From Antitrichia curtipendula (taxonomy: Eukaryota > Streptophyta > Bryopsida > Hypnales > Leucodontaceae): a stretch of DNA of 64,000 nucleotides. Location: positions 7,254,001-7,318,000 of the forward strand of contig OX579639.1 in the NCBI GenBank assembly GCA_951230915.1, given 5' to 3'. The notes beneath the pieces were generated by a model, which was not told where the DNA came from, did not search any database, and saw only the letters and a list, made by a program, of their open reading frames with translations. The position numbers were made by a program, and so were the translations under genes. Shown one piece after another: positions 11,143 through 25,309 of this stretch. Numbering within the stretch: the stretch's first letter is position 1; the number at the start of each line of letters is the position of its first letter.

Positions 11143-11454
11143 TTAAGAGGGTAAATAAAAGGTTGATAAGGCGTTTCCACATACTCGTGAGTAAGTCTAG
11201 TGACTTAACCAACATCGCTTGTCACCAACTTTTCATTTCCACATACCTATGAGTCAAGCCACTCTATAAAAGTATTTTAGATTCCATTTGTGGCATGGCC
11301 TTATGGAGGTCCGGAACCGAGAATTATTCAGTCTAATGAAGGTGCTACGGTAGGACTAACGTAGCCCTATGACGTTGGCCCAGCTTTCGTCATGCTCAAA
11401 AGATTCACAATTTAGGATAATTTATATTTAAGGTCCAAAAATAGCTAAAAATAA

Positions 11455-11825
11455 AATTCGTAACTTTCGCACCCTGTGTTACAAAACAAAGGTTGTGCAC
11501 CCGGGCCAGGGAGGATTGACCCCCGTATTGCCCCATCAAAGGATAAATGTAAAAACTGCCCCCTAATTTGTGCTGTTTAAATTTTGTATTTCATCATGCC
11601 TCCTAGCTAATTTGGGGCCTCTGATTTCAAATATGAATTCAGAATTTGAAATTTTTATCATATGCGGCAAATAAAAGATTTCAATGTTTTCTGAAGTGGT
11701 AAAAAACAGGGGTCAATCCTCCTTGGCCGTGCACCCGTGCTTGTAGAGAGCTTTCTAACAGAACAATGCACGTGACCGGGCGACATACAATTTGAGAAAC
11801 CTTGTTGTGGCAAACAAACAACCTC
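11455..11825. repeat. Repeat family D copy split by a MITE
   Basis: Family D blocks (TAACTTTCGCACCCTGTG, AGAGCTTTCTAACAG, CAAACAAACAACC) are interrupted at 11504-11728 by an inserted 225-bp element. Confidence 0.65.
11504..11728. mobile_element. MULE-like MITE with 9-bp target duplication
   Basis: Terminal inverted repeats are GGCCAGGGAGGATTGACCCC on the left and its inverse with one mismatch on the right. The element is flanked by the exact 9-bp repeat GTGCACCCG at 11495-11503 and 11729-11737. A 9-bp duplication is the signature of Mutator-like elements. 225 bp, non-coding. Confidence 0.85.
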
Positions 11826-11827
11826 AC

Positions 11828-12636
11828 TTAACCCTTAACCCCTAAAACCCTGAGGGTGTTTTCTGTCAAAAACCACACAAAACCACCACTTATGTTATAT
11901 TCACTTAAGGAAATTTATTTTTATTTTTTGAGAATTTAACCGTAGAATCTTGTACTTAACTTGTCGGAGATCATGTAGTAAAAATTTCATCAAATTTCAC
12001 CGTACGGATTGGAAGATATTAGCATTCAAAGTTGAACAAAAAGTTTTTTTTTAAGAAGATGCTTAAATTGCCCGAAAACTAAGATTGTCCATAACTTTCT
12101 CATCCCTAGTCCAAATAGAATGAATCAAAGCTTAATGTATAGGTAAGAACATAATCTTTTAGGAAAAAAATTCAAAAAAAATTATTTTGACTTTTTGTAA
12201 TTTTTTTGGGCTGCCCGCCAATCTCCATTTCTTGCTCATTGTGCCATAACTTTTTCATCCGGCATCCGATTGAAACAAAAATTATATATCCACAAAGCTC
12301 ATGCAAGGCTACACAACCTCTAAAAATATCAAAAAAATTCACTTCAAATTGAGACAATAGGAACCTACCCGGACCCAAATTGTCTCCCGAGGGGACAAGC
12401 GGGGTTTTAGGGGTTAAACGACGGGCTCATAGCTGTGGAAATCATATGTTTTGTCACCGTGTGAATTGTTGGATGAAAATAATGCAAAAGCACTCATCGG
12501 AAGACAAATTACTGTAGATGATCTTCTCTTTTTGCACAAAATTAGGAGGATGAATAGTTGCACTTTTATCCTACATGAGAGAGATTCTTTGTCATTCATC
12601 GGCCAGAAAACATCCTCAGCAGCATTTATGGATTAA
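11828..12636 (-). mobile_element. TTAA-flanked MITE family B, copy 2, interrupted by A3
   Basis: Left TTAA at 11828-11831, then CCC and an internal TTAA at 11835 where A3 is inserted. The body resumes at 12418 (ACGACGGGCTCATAGC) and ends at TTAA 12633-12636. Taking A3 out restores a family B end like the one at 60030-60052. Confidence 0.8.
11839..12413 (-). mobile_element. TTAA-flanked element family A, copy A3 (575 bp)
   Basis: Ends CCCCTAAAACCC and GGGGTTTTAGGGG, flanked by TTAA at 11835-11838 and 12414-12417. The right end carries the inverse of the A4 left end (CCCCTAAARCCCCG, then a GTCCCCT block). It is shorter than A1, A2 and A4, so it is an internal-deletion form. It sits inside a family B MITE. 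Confidence 0.85.
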
Positions 12637-12679
12637 GGTGTATAGACTAGTGTAGCTTTATGTTGTTGGCCCATAGCTC

Positions 12680-13056
12680 AAAATCCATAACTTTCACACT
12701 GCATATCTAAACACCATGAAACAAAGTCCATGCACCCTCTTCATTGAGGGCTTTCCAATGGTACTATGAACGTGCCTGGGGGATGCATGATTCCAGAGAC
12801 TTCATTGTAATAAACAAAACAAAACAAACAAACAAACAACAAGGTTTAATGTATGGAAAAAGTAAAAGCTTTTTTTGTTTTTTTTAATTCATAAAAACTT
12901 CGAAATTCAATAACTTCCACGTGTATGTCAACACCACAAAATAAAGTTCATGCACCCTTCCTTGCTAAGGGCTTTCTAACAGTACCAAGAACGTGGCTGG
13001 GAGATGCACAATCCAAAATATTTCATTGTAATAAACAAACAAACACCCTAACTTAA
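12680..13056. repeat. Two successive family D repeats
   Basis: Copies at about 12680-12842 and 12890-13056, each with CATGCACCC, a GGGCTTTC block and a tail of AAACA/AACAA units. Unit 1 of the tandem duplication has only one copy here. Confidence 0.65.
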
Positions 13057-13275
13057 GGTATAGATTGAACAAAGACAAGCTGTTCATATTGGTTTTTATT
13101 TAATTTTTTCCTTTAGACTTCACTTAAATATGTTTATCATAATAAAAGTAAATGAACTTGCTAAGGTGGGTACAATATCCGAAGAATCTCTAATGTTATG
13201 TCTATATCTTGTTGGATTGGACAATATATATTCAAATATCAATATCTAGAGGCACTTCTATGTGAGTGACATTAA

Positions 13276-15037
13276 CCCCTAAATATCCAAAGCACCAAAT
13301 TTTGGTATCAACAATATTTTGAAGTTAACCCCTAAAGCCCCGTTTGTCCCCTCAGGGGACAATTTGGGTCCGGGTAGGTTCCTATGACCTCAATTTGTAG
13401 AGAAATATTTTGGGATTTTTTGAGGTTGTGCGGTTCTGCGAGAGCTTTGTGGATATATAATTTTTATTTCAATTGGTGCTCGGAAAAAAAAATTATGCCA
13501 AAAATAGAATCTGGCGGGCAGCGCACAAAAATCACAGAAAGTCAAGATAAATTTCTTAAATATTTTTTGCAAAATCTATGTCTTTTTGTCTACATTTGAA
13601 GCTTTGATTCATTCTATTTGGACTAATAATGAAAAAGTTATGGACAATCTTAGTTTTTTGGGCAATCTAAGCATCTTCTTGAAAAAATAAATTTTAAGAT
13701 TCATTTTTGAATGAAATTTTTACAATTTTCAAAAACAATTTGTTAGACAAGGTTGAATTTGCTTGCTAGAACAATCTCACCGTTGGGATTATGGTATTTC
13801 AATTTTGTCTTAGAGCTATTAACGATTTAATTTTTCCTTCAATCTTGAACGTACTTCTACTTAGCAATTTTTTAATGAGTAAAAATTTAGTGTTTTTTTC
13901 TTGAATTTTTTTTCCTAGATTCTCAACTAAAGTATTCAATATATAAACTTAGAAAATCAAAATCAACAGTACAAAAAATTTAAGTTAAATAGGTTCAAAG
14001 CCCAAAAATCTAGTCAAGCAAGGTGCAAAAAAACTTGTTTTCTTCACTTTGAATGCAAATATCTTGCAATCTATTTGGTCAAAGTTTCTGAAATTTCTTG
14101 CACACATTCTCATACTAGTCTAGTATAAGATCCTACGGTTAGATATGCAAAAAATAACAATTTTTATAGTTTTTTGCTCTTTGCAATAGAAGTGGCAGTT
14201 TTGAGTGTGTTTTGATGGAGAAAAGGCCTCGGGGCTTTAGGGGTTAAATAAAATCTAATCAAGTTGCTATTTTTAATAGTTCATATTTTTGAAAAAAACT
14301 TTTTGAAGTCTATTTTTAGCACCAAAAATCTAATTTTAAAAATGATTGTGCAAAAGTGTCCATTGCAATCTTAACTTTTCTGTAGTATTGAGGGCTTTTG
14401 GAAATGAGCCTCAAATACACTAGATCTTGGAGAAAAAATCACATTAGAAATTCATTTAAGAAAATTATATAATAGATTTTGAAAAGCCATAAATTGATTG
14501 AGGTTATGCATGTTAGGCCCTTTATCCTCATATTTTTTTGGTGACCAACTTTTTAGATTTGACATGTGAATAGAAGATTGAAAGACTTTAAATCACTTTT
14601 GTAGTTTTAACACTCACATGATCAAACATTATAATCTTTCAATCCATTATATATTCATATATATATATATATTTATTTTTTTTTAAATTTAAATTTTTAG
14701 TTTTTTTTTTTTTTTTTTCTTGTGTGATTTCTAATATGTCTAGTTTGAATTTGCACAATTACAATTAAAAAAAAATTGATATGATTTATCAAAATAATGC
14801 CTTTTGTTCAAAATAGAGTAAATTTCTAGAAGTTCAAAAAAGGCCTTGGACATTTAGGAGTTAAAACCTTGGCACTCCTACGTCCTAATTCTTGACAACA
14901 AATAGAGAGGTTCCATGGACTTTTTTTACCATATAACTTTTCATTCATCCAAACCAATGCTTGACTTTTTGAAAACTACACTTTCTATATGATGAATTTG
15001 ATGAAATTGAGGTAATTAGGACTAAGGCATTCAGGGG
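13276..15037 (+). mobile_element. TTAA-flanked element family H, copy 2 (carries A4)
   Basis: Flanked by TTAA at 13272-13275 and 15038-15041. Ends are CCCCTAAATATCC and, reverse-complemented, CCCCTGAATGCC. Without A4 and its extra TTAA it is about 843 bp. It holds a stretch not present in copy 1 (about 14610-14830, AT and poly-T rich). No coding frame. Confidence 0.75.
13329..14243 (+). mobile_element. TTAA-flanked element family A, copy A4, with known empty site
   Basis: Flanked by TTAA at 13325-13328 and 14244-14247, ends CCCCTAAAGCCCCG and CGGGGCTTTAGGGG (14-bp perfect inverted repeat). In the other duplication unit the same flanks meet at a single TTAA (9603-9606: GAAG, TTAA, ATAAAA). 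This directly shows a 4-bp TTAA target duplication. 915 bp, non-coding. Confidence 0.9.
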
Positions 15038-15200
15038 TTAATATAAAAGGTTGATAAGGCGTTTCCACATACTCGTGAGTAAGTCTAGTGACTTAACCAA
15101 TATCCCTTGTCACCAACTTTTCATTTCCACATACTTATGAGTCAAGCCATTCTATAAAAGTATTTTTAGATTTCATTTGTTTGGCATGGCCTTGTGGCAT

Positions 15201-18200
15201 ATTAATATACCTTGCAATAGAATATTTTTTGAACAAGATTTTGGCAGGTTCCTAGAAGGCAGTTTGGTAGGCTCACTAGTGTAGCTTTACTTGTGACTTG
15301 TCCATAATACTCACTATAAAATTGGCCTATCTTATATGGAATACTAATTAAGTTGACATTGCCCCAAAGTGACTCACTTGTGAGTATGTGTAAATGAGCT
15401 TTGAGTGTAGTTTTTTTTGAGAAAACAATATACAATTCAAAACATTTTCAAGGGATTATATGGAGATGGATTCCTTTTTCCTCAAACAATTGTTGATGTG
15501 CTACAAATCTTGGGACATTACCACAATTTGAGATGAATGTGTGAAGGAATTTTCATCCCAATTTTATTCATGTTTCATTCCATTTATACACGTTCATCCC
15601 AATATGTATTTGAATGAATAGTTTGAGGGGATTTTCATCCCAGTTCTATATATTTCATCTACATAAATAGCTTCACCATTCCAACTAAATTTGCATTATG
15701 CACTGTTTAAAATAAGGGTTGGTTTTCACTATGTTTCAAGTCCCAATTCAAGGCCAAATCCTAACTTCCTTAGGTTATAGAAGGTGAAAACAATAATAGG
15801 TTGTGAGCCTATTTAGAATTCAAACTAATGTGTTGCAATGGTAATACTCTTCCCTAGTCTTCATCATCTTCCATCAAACAACCCCCCTACATGCTACAAC
15901 CGTTTCAATGGAAGTTGTTAGTTTTTATGTACAAATCATCATTGAATTGATTGAATCTAAATTTTTTACTTTGTCTTAAATTTGCTATACCGAATTACTT
16001 GGTACATTTTGGATCCAGTGAGGCTCTCTTTTCATTGTTTACCATAGTTAATAGAAATGACCAATATAATGAAGCCATTCATTGAAATGTAAACTAAGCA
16101 CTCCTAATCAATAGCAAGCTATGGATAGAAAAAAAATGTTTAGCCCGTAAAATTCCTTGCAATTATATTTTTTATTTTATTTTGTTTTAGGCAAGCCTTG
16201 GAGTTGAAAAAAATACTTTAAAAAATATTTATTCCCCCCTAAAGAATGGAATTTTTCATTAGATTTCCCAAAAAAAAATGATTGTTTTACACATGTAATC
16301 TAAGATTTTCAAAAAAAAATTCAAATTTTTTTCCAAGTGGTTTAACAAACAAATATCTTCAAATTGACCAATTGGATTTGAATATTAGGTTTTGAAAGGT
16401 TCTAAAATATTTTTTTAAGTTTTCATTATTGAATGAAAACACTTGACAAGTAAATACTACATAACTCTTTCACACTTATTTATCCAAGTCTAAAAATTGG
16501 ATAATATGGGGTAAGTCAAATTGGAAAGTCATTTTGGTCAATCTAAAAAATAATCTCTAGTCATTATACAATTATGAGTGGAGAAGTTCATTGTGAGAAA
16601 ACTATGAAATAAAACTACTTTCATGTTCAAACATTTTAATCTCCTCGATCCAATGGAATAAGAGGGTGAAAATTGTATAGCTTCTTTCTATCAAGGTAAC
16701 TTCAAAATCATATGGTTACTATTCCACATTAATTGATTTTATTTTCATGCAAGTGGGACAACTCCAACTATGTCAAAAACTACATAATCCAGTCAAGAAA
16801 ACCAAAATAACTTTTAGTTGAGAAAACCAAAGGAACTTTATGGGTTAATTGAAACACCTTGGCTTTTCTAAGCACACAAATTAAATTTTAGATGTAGAAT
16901 TTTGTTGCAATTCTTGAAATGTAACTTCCTTGCACATGTGAGTTTGGATGCATTTTCTTTGAATTATCGAGTGTTTTAACCTCAAAAATTCAATATTTGT
17001 AATTATTGAAGGACTAATGAAGAGTTCTCACTTGGTAGTTTTGGGGCACACGAGGCCATGGCACTTCAATTGCTCGTAGAATGTACTATAGTGGCAAGAA
17101 ATTACTTATTAGGCTATAAAAATTCCGTTTTGACCCCCCACCCTCCTTCCACTTTGTATTATTTTATTACAACAATCAACTAGACTTAGGAACAAGTCTT
17201 TTTTTAAAATTTGGTGAATTTATGATTATTTCTTGATGGTTTGACTCCTTGCAAAAAAGATTATGATAATGCAAGAGAGATAAATATTCCACAAAGTCAA
17301 TTCAAATTTAGATTTTAGGCTTAGTAATTCTCAAACCAAGCATCTACATCATACTAAAATACGTAAACTAAATTCCACATACTCTTAATATTTCTTGAAT
17401 TCTGAAATTGAAGTACACCCATGAACATCCAATTAAAAAAACCCTTTACACTTCAATTACATAATCTTACAAATGGTAAGGAACTTCAAATTGGAACTTT
17501 TTGTATGTGTTTTGTATAAAGATGAAATTAAGATTCTATTAAGATATAATCATCATTCACTTTTACAAACGTTTCCATCCAAAAATCTTGCCATCCAAAA
17601 GTCACCATTTTTCTGTGTTTATTGGACTCAAAAATGCAAAGGATTATGAGGGGTTAATATTCATGTCAGTGTGGGAATGAAATTGGATAAATACACTTGC
17701 CAATCTTGAAATGTTTGAAACATCATTTTTGGTCTACATGTAACTTATTCAAAATGTTTCCTCATCAAAAGTTCGAACTTCATTTCCTGAGCATTCAAAT
17801 CAACAGCAGCCTCAAATCGGATCGTTTCCAGTGTCCCATCACTTCCATCAAGCACGAAGTGTTCTATCACTTCCAAGCAATACAGTAACTCCAAGACAGC
17901 GTGCTGAGCAATTTGTGCAAATATCCACTCTCAAAGGACATACACGACACTTCGATACGAGAGCGGAAATTGGCACAAACTGATCAACCATTTCTCAAGT
18001 TGGTTATCGAACAAATGCCATTGTGATAAATGTACAAGGGATATTCCAATAAGCGCTACCTAGAAAATTAGAGAACACGACAATATTTTGTGTTTCCGGA
18101 AGATACTACAACCTGCACTAATTCAAAATAGACTAACTCTGTTAAAACAGCGTCACACGAACCATTAGGACAAACAGTAATAACCCAAGCCCAACAGAAT

Positions 18201-18530
18201 AAATGAAAGCAATTTGAACAAATTTCGTTACCAAGTGTACTTTTGCATATGTAGCTTCTTCTACATTTTGCAGACAATTGCGGGACAGAACCCCATGACA
18301 AATGCAGGCCCCGGCTATCCATGACTCTTCAGCTCTACCGAAAGTACTGAGCGCTAATATACACCCGGCCAAGTAAGAGCCGACCAGCCTATCAACAACC
18401 TCGAAGAAAAAAAAAGGGGGGGGGGGGAGGCACTCATCATGTCGAAACAACCGAGAAAGAAATTGTGAGCAAAACTGTGCACAGAACTCCCAGCGGACCA
18501 GGGACTGTGGCTGAAGCTACCAAAATTTTA
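15201..18530. other. AT-rich gene-free stretch
   Basis: No coding frame of interest. A possible further TTAA-type element might run from a CCCCCCTAAAG block near 16236 to GAGGGGTTAATA near 17650, but the ends match poorly. From about 17750 composition rises towards the 3' side of the helicase gene. A poly-G/poly-A tract lies at about 18410-18430. Confidence 0.4.
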
Positions 18531-18573
18531 CCAACTAAAATCTAAACTTTGCACGTCGGAGACAAAACTAAAT

Positions 18574-21818
<3,245 letters not shown>

Positions 21819-22780
21819 ATCTCTATCAAGAAACCGCTCTTACTCGTCTGCTGAAAAACTCGCTCTGCAATTCGTTGCAATCTACAACCTACTATTGAAA
21901 CACGCTGAATAACTTCTTTGTCACTGCCGGAAGGGTCAACCCCGAAGTCTGATCTCGAAATCTGCACAGACGAACAATCACATACGTAACACCTGCTCTG
22001 TCAGCATACCAAACTTCCGGAGCGAAAACATTTCCACAATACGCTCACACAGCGTGGCAAGATCACATCGAACATCACCACAAAAAGACGACGCAACTGA
22101 CCCTAATCGTACTCAAAATATCAGAAGAAGATAGCAAAGAAAAGCTTCATGCAAGGACTACCTGTCTGAGCGATTTCCTAAACCTAAACCTCTGTCCACA
22201 GTGTCCAGTTGTCACGGGAAAAAAACGAACACAAATTACAACTGGTAGGATACAATTTAGACTCGCGTGTCGAGCCCATAAAGACTAGACGTCGCCGACT
22301 ACAACGATACGAATACAAAAAAAGTAAGGAAAAATACCGTCGCAACATATCCAGGAAACTTCACAACAGAAAACAGGCAGACAGGGAACAGAGAGAGGAC
22401 AGACATTAAGTAGGCCTGCTCGAAAATGCGGCACGAGGCCTAGGTCAGCGCAAAGCACAAGGAAGCGGGGGTATGGAACCTGTGCGAGAGTCGGCGGCGC
22501 CCATGGCCCGCTGGCGCGATCTCTGAAACAGCAAGTGCGAACTAACGAAGTTCAAGTAGAGCTCTCCGTCCGTGTCCGGAATTCTAACGACACCGTGTGA
22601 AGAACCCCTGGAAGAGGCAGAAACTGAAGGGTCCCGTGTTGGGATGAAAGAGAACAGGGTTCGCGGGAGAGAGAAAGAGAGAGAGAGACAGCCGTGGCAA
22701 CCGCAGAGCCGGAAAGCACGAGCAAAAGCTAAAGCGTCCTAGTCCGTAACCCTAATCCCGCCCTTCGCTATCTTTCCCAT
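21819..22780 (-). promoter_or_regulatory. 5' leader and promoter region of the helicase gene
   Basis: GC-balanced, repeat-free sequence upstream of the helicase ATG. A GA dinucleotide run at about 22669-22691 (CT-rich on the coding strand) and an ACCCTAA telo-box-like site near 22747 resemble plant housekeeping-gene leaders. The 66-codon Lys/Arg-rich frame at 22209-22409 has no support and is probably leader or intron sequence. Confidence 0.45.
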
Positions 22781-24573
22781 CTGTTTCATTGGTTTATTCT
22801 TCCAGTGCATTCTCTTCCAACCAAAAGGGGCTTGTCAGAGCTGGTCCACTGAAGAAGGGGATTTCAGAATCGCCCAATGATTCCCCTTCCAAAATTCTAT
22901 GGTGGGAATGAAGAATTTTTTTGGGTTCTAAAGTACTACCAGGGAGGGAAAGGTCAAAACCCTAAAAAGTGTTTTCAGCCAATTTTGACACAACATGACA
23001 GATGCTTGCTGCAAGTAGAATGTATTGACATTCGAACCATGAAATTCCAAATAATGAGGCAAAAGTTACAAGGAGTCTTATTTTATGGGCAATGGAAGTA
23101 AAGAAAAATACATAAAGTCATTTTCTGACCTCAATTTTGGAAATGTCGTAATAAAATCCAACAAAAATTATACCTTTTCTTTACTAGAACATTATCATCA
23201 TCAAGATTAGTAATTCTCAATTTCTTGTAGAAGTTTGTTTGCAATTTAGTTTTTTCTTTCATTGTGTATACCACCTAACTTCCACTTTACTTATAGATGA
23301 GTATGAAATTTTTGTTGGTTAATTTAGTACATATGTATTCTCAACACATTTCTCAACGCATTTACTAATTGCACAAGTTATGGGACATTCATGTTGTTGT
23401 TTTTCTAAAATTGTTGAACTTCACATTTTGAACTAGCAAACAAAAGCCTATATTTTTAAAGTTTGGGCATGTTGAACTTCAATTAGTGGGGATATTCACT
23501 CTAAAATTTGAAAAGGATGTACTCAAATAAGTTAATTGAAGAATTTTATGGTTCAATTTGCTGAAAAATAAATATAGATGCAAATTTTAGCTTTACTTTG
23601 GATACAAATATTTTGAAGCAATTTGGGGCCTCTAAATATGAAAGAACTTTAGGAATTAAGTTTGTTATTTTAACCACAAAAGGAATTCAAATATGTTTTT
23701 CCTTGTGATATGGTTTGTGGATTTTAGGACACAAAGATGTGTTACAAACACAAGTAAGTTCCAATTTACCTTATAAACTATCAATGGAATTGTTGCATAA
23801 TTATTTTGATTTTGGACATTGTAATGTAATTTTTATAAGGTGTTCTATTCATAGAACCAACACAATGGTGCAATTCTACATGTTGTCACTTTGTTGGGTG
23901 AAAAATTGAACAAAGAAGGCCCAAATTACTTGATGATATTTGCAAGACATTCATGTGTTAGTCATAAGGGTGGTGTGAACATTTTGGGATGCATAAAGAA
24001 ATTACCCTATCATAAAATGTATACCGGTATGGACTCTTAATTAAAATTAGTTAGTATAAAGTCTTCCTTTTTAGAGCGATAAGTAGTCTAGGTGTTACTT
24101 TTGGATTGACTTTTTGGAATTCAATGTGGGACCATAAACAAATAGATTTGTCATGTATGCCAACTACTTAGAGTGGTTGGAATTATTCTTCTCTTCATAT
24201 ATATGAATTCTTATAGATGTAGACCATACTTTATAATAAATTAGAAATCAATCAAGTTTTTACTTTGTTAAGATTCATATGTTCTAGTATTTAGAAATTT
24301 AAATGCGAATAAAAATAAAAAAATTTATTTAGTATATATATTATCTAATGTTGATAACTTCATTGATTTAAACTATTATACTAGAATTCAATTGACAAAA
24401 AATAGAAATTTAATTTTTAGGTGAACATTTGAAGTTAGAAGCTTCTAAATTGATTTGACAAATGTTCCTAAATGCATGTCTATCAAGAAGTTGCAATAAT
24501 TTAGAGATTACTTGTGTCTTGCTTTAGAAGTACAACATTAGCAATCTCCAAACATTTTAGTTTTGCCCTTGAC
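22781..24573. other. AT-rich spacer, no gene seen
   Basis: No recognisable coding, RNA or repeat structure; only short open frames with unlikely composition. Confidence 0.5.
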
Positions 24574-24577
24574 ATTT

Positions 24578-25305
24578 GGGTGAATGCAAGAAACACTTGT
24601 ACTATTTGTTGCGTTTTGGTATTTTTCATGACCAGTACTACGTGTACTACGAGTACTGTGAGTACTAGGAACGTCACAGCAAAGGAACGTCACAGTAGAG
24701 GAAATTTTTCATGAACCAGTATTATGCACTACTACTCACTACGCTCCAGTACTATGTTCTGCCACAGGCTGCCATAATTCGTAGAAAATGCCAGTTTAGA
24801 TTTAGATTTTTCATAAATACTGAATGACTTTAAAAAATTAAGGAAAAAAATGGCCATTTCTCCTAAGTCATTGAAGAGGGCATCCGCACAATGACAAACT
24901 GAATTTGATTTCTCAGTTTCTCCGAAATTACAGTGGAAGTCATGACACTTTAGGGCCTTCCACACAGCACTAGAAGCAATATTTTCAAAATCCCTTCCCT
25001 GAGAAGTTGGAATTTACTCATATAAACAAGCATGCCAAGTTACAACTTCAATGACTTCAAAAAAGGTACTCCATAGTACTAGAAACCTCCAAAAGTGAAT
25101 TTGTGACATTTTTTTGAAATTCACTTTCTCCTCCACAATGAATTTTGGAAAAATCCAAAAAATTGCAGCGCGTTGGGCACATATACGCCCAACTTTGATA
25201 TGAGTTTCAAGTTGTTTGCATCATTTCCCTAAAACTTATACCACACAACGACTTTTGATTTGAAGATGTGACACAAAATAGTACAAGTGTTTCTTGCATT
25301 CACCC
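24578..25305. mobile_element. 728-bp transposon with 30-bp perfect ends and ATTT duplication
   Basis: Both ends start GGGTGAATGCAAGAAACACT and are exact inverted repeats for 30 bases. The element is flanked by ATTT at 24574-24577 and 25306-25309. The interior has short ACGTGTACTACGAGTACTG-like and GGAACGTCACAG repeats near 24640-24700 but no transposase frame. A 4-bp duplication other than TTAA does not fit the common plant families. Confidence 0.8.
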
Positions 25306-25309
25306 ATTT

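Larger units (their letters stand above)
7931..11337. repeat. Tandem duplication unit 1 (about 3.4 kb)
   Basis: This unit begins with GGTGCTACGGT and TGACGTTGGCCCAGCTTTCG and is collinear with the next unit, which begins GGTGCTACGGTAGGACTAAC at 11338. Shared blocks include 7931-8030 with 11338-11430, 9145-9560 with 12636-13275, 9556-10215 with 13276-15030, and 11147-11300 with 15042-15190. Differences are mostly insertions of transposable elements in one copy or the other. Confidence 0.8.
11338..15200. repeat. Tandem duplication unit 2 (about 3.8 kb)
   Basis: Second copy of the unit described at 7931-11337. It is longer because of A3, A4, a MULE-like MITE and an extra family D repeat. Confidence 0.8.

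Noticed and set aside
16236..17660. Possible long TTAA-type element
   Set aside because: Left CCCCCCTAAAG and right GAGGGGTTAA strings exist, but the left flank is TTATT and the inner ends do not match each other.
22209..22409. 66-codon Lys/Arg-rich plus-strand frame upstream of the helicase
   Set aside because: Lies in the helicase leader region, antisense, with no recognisable domain.
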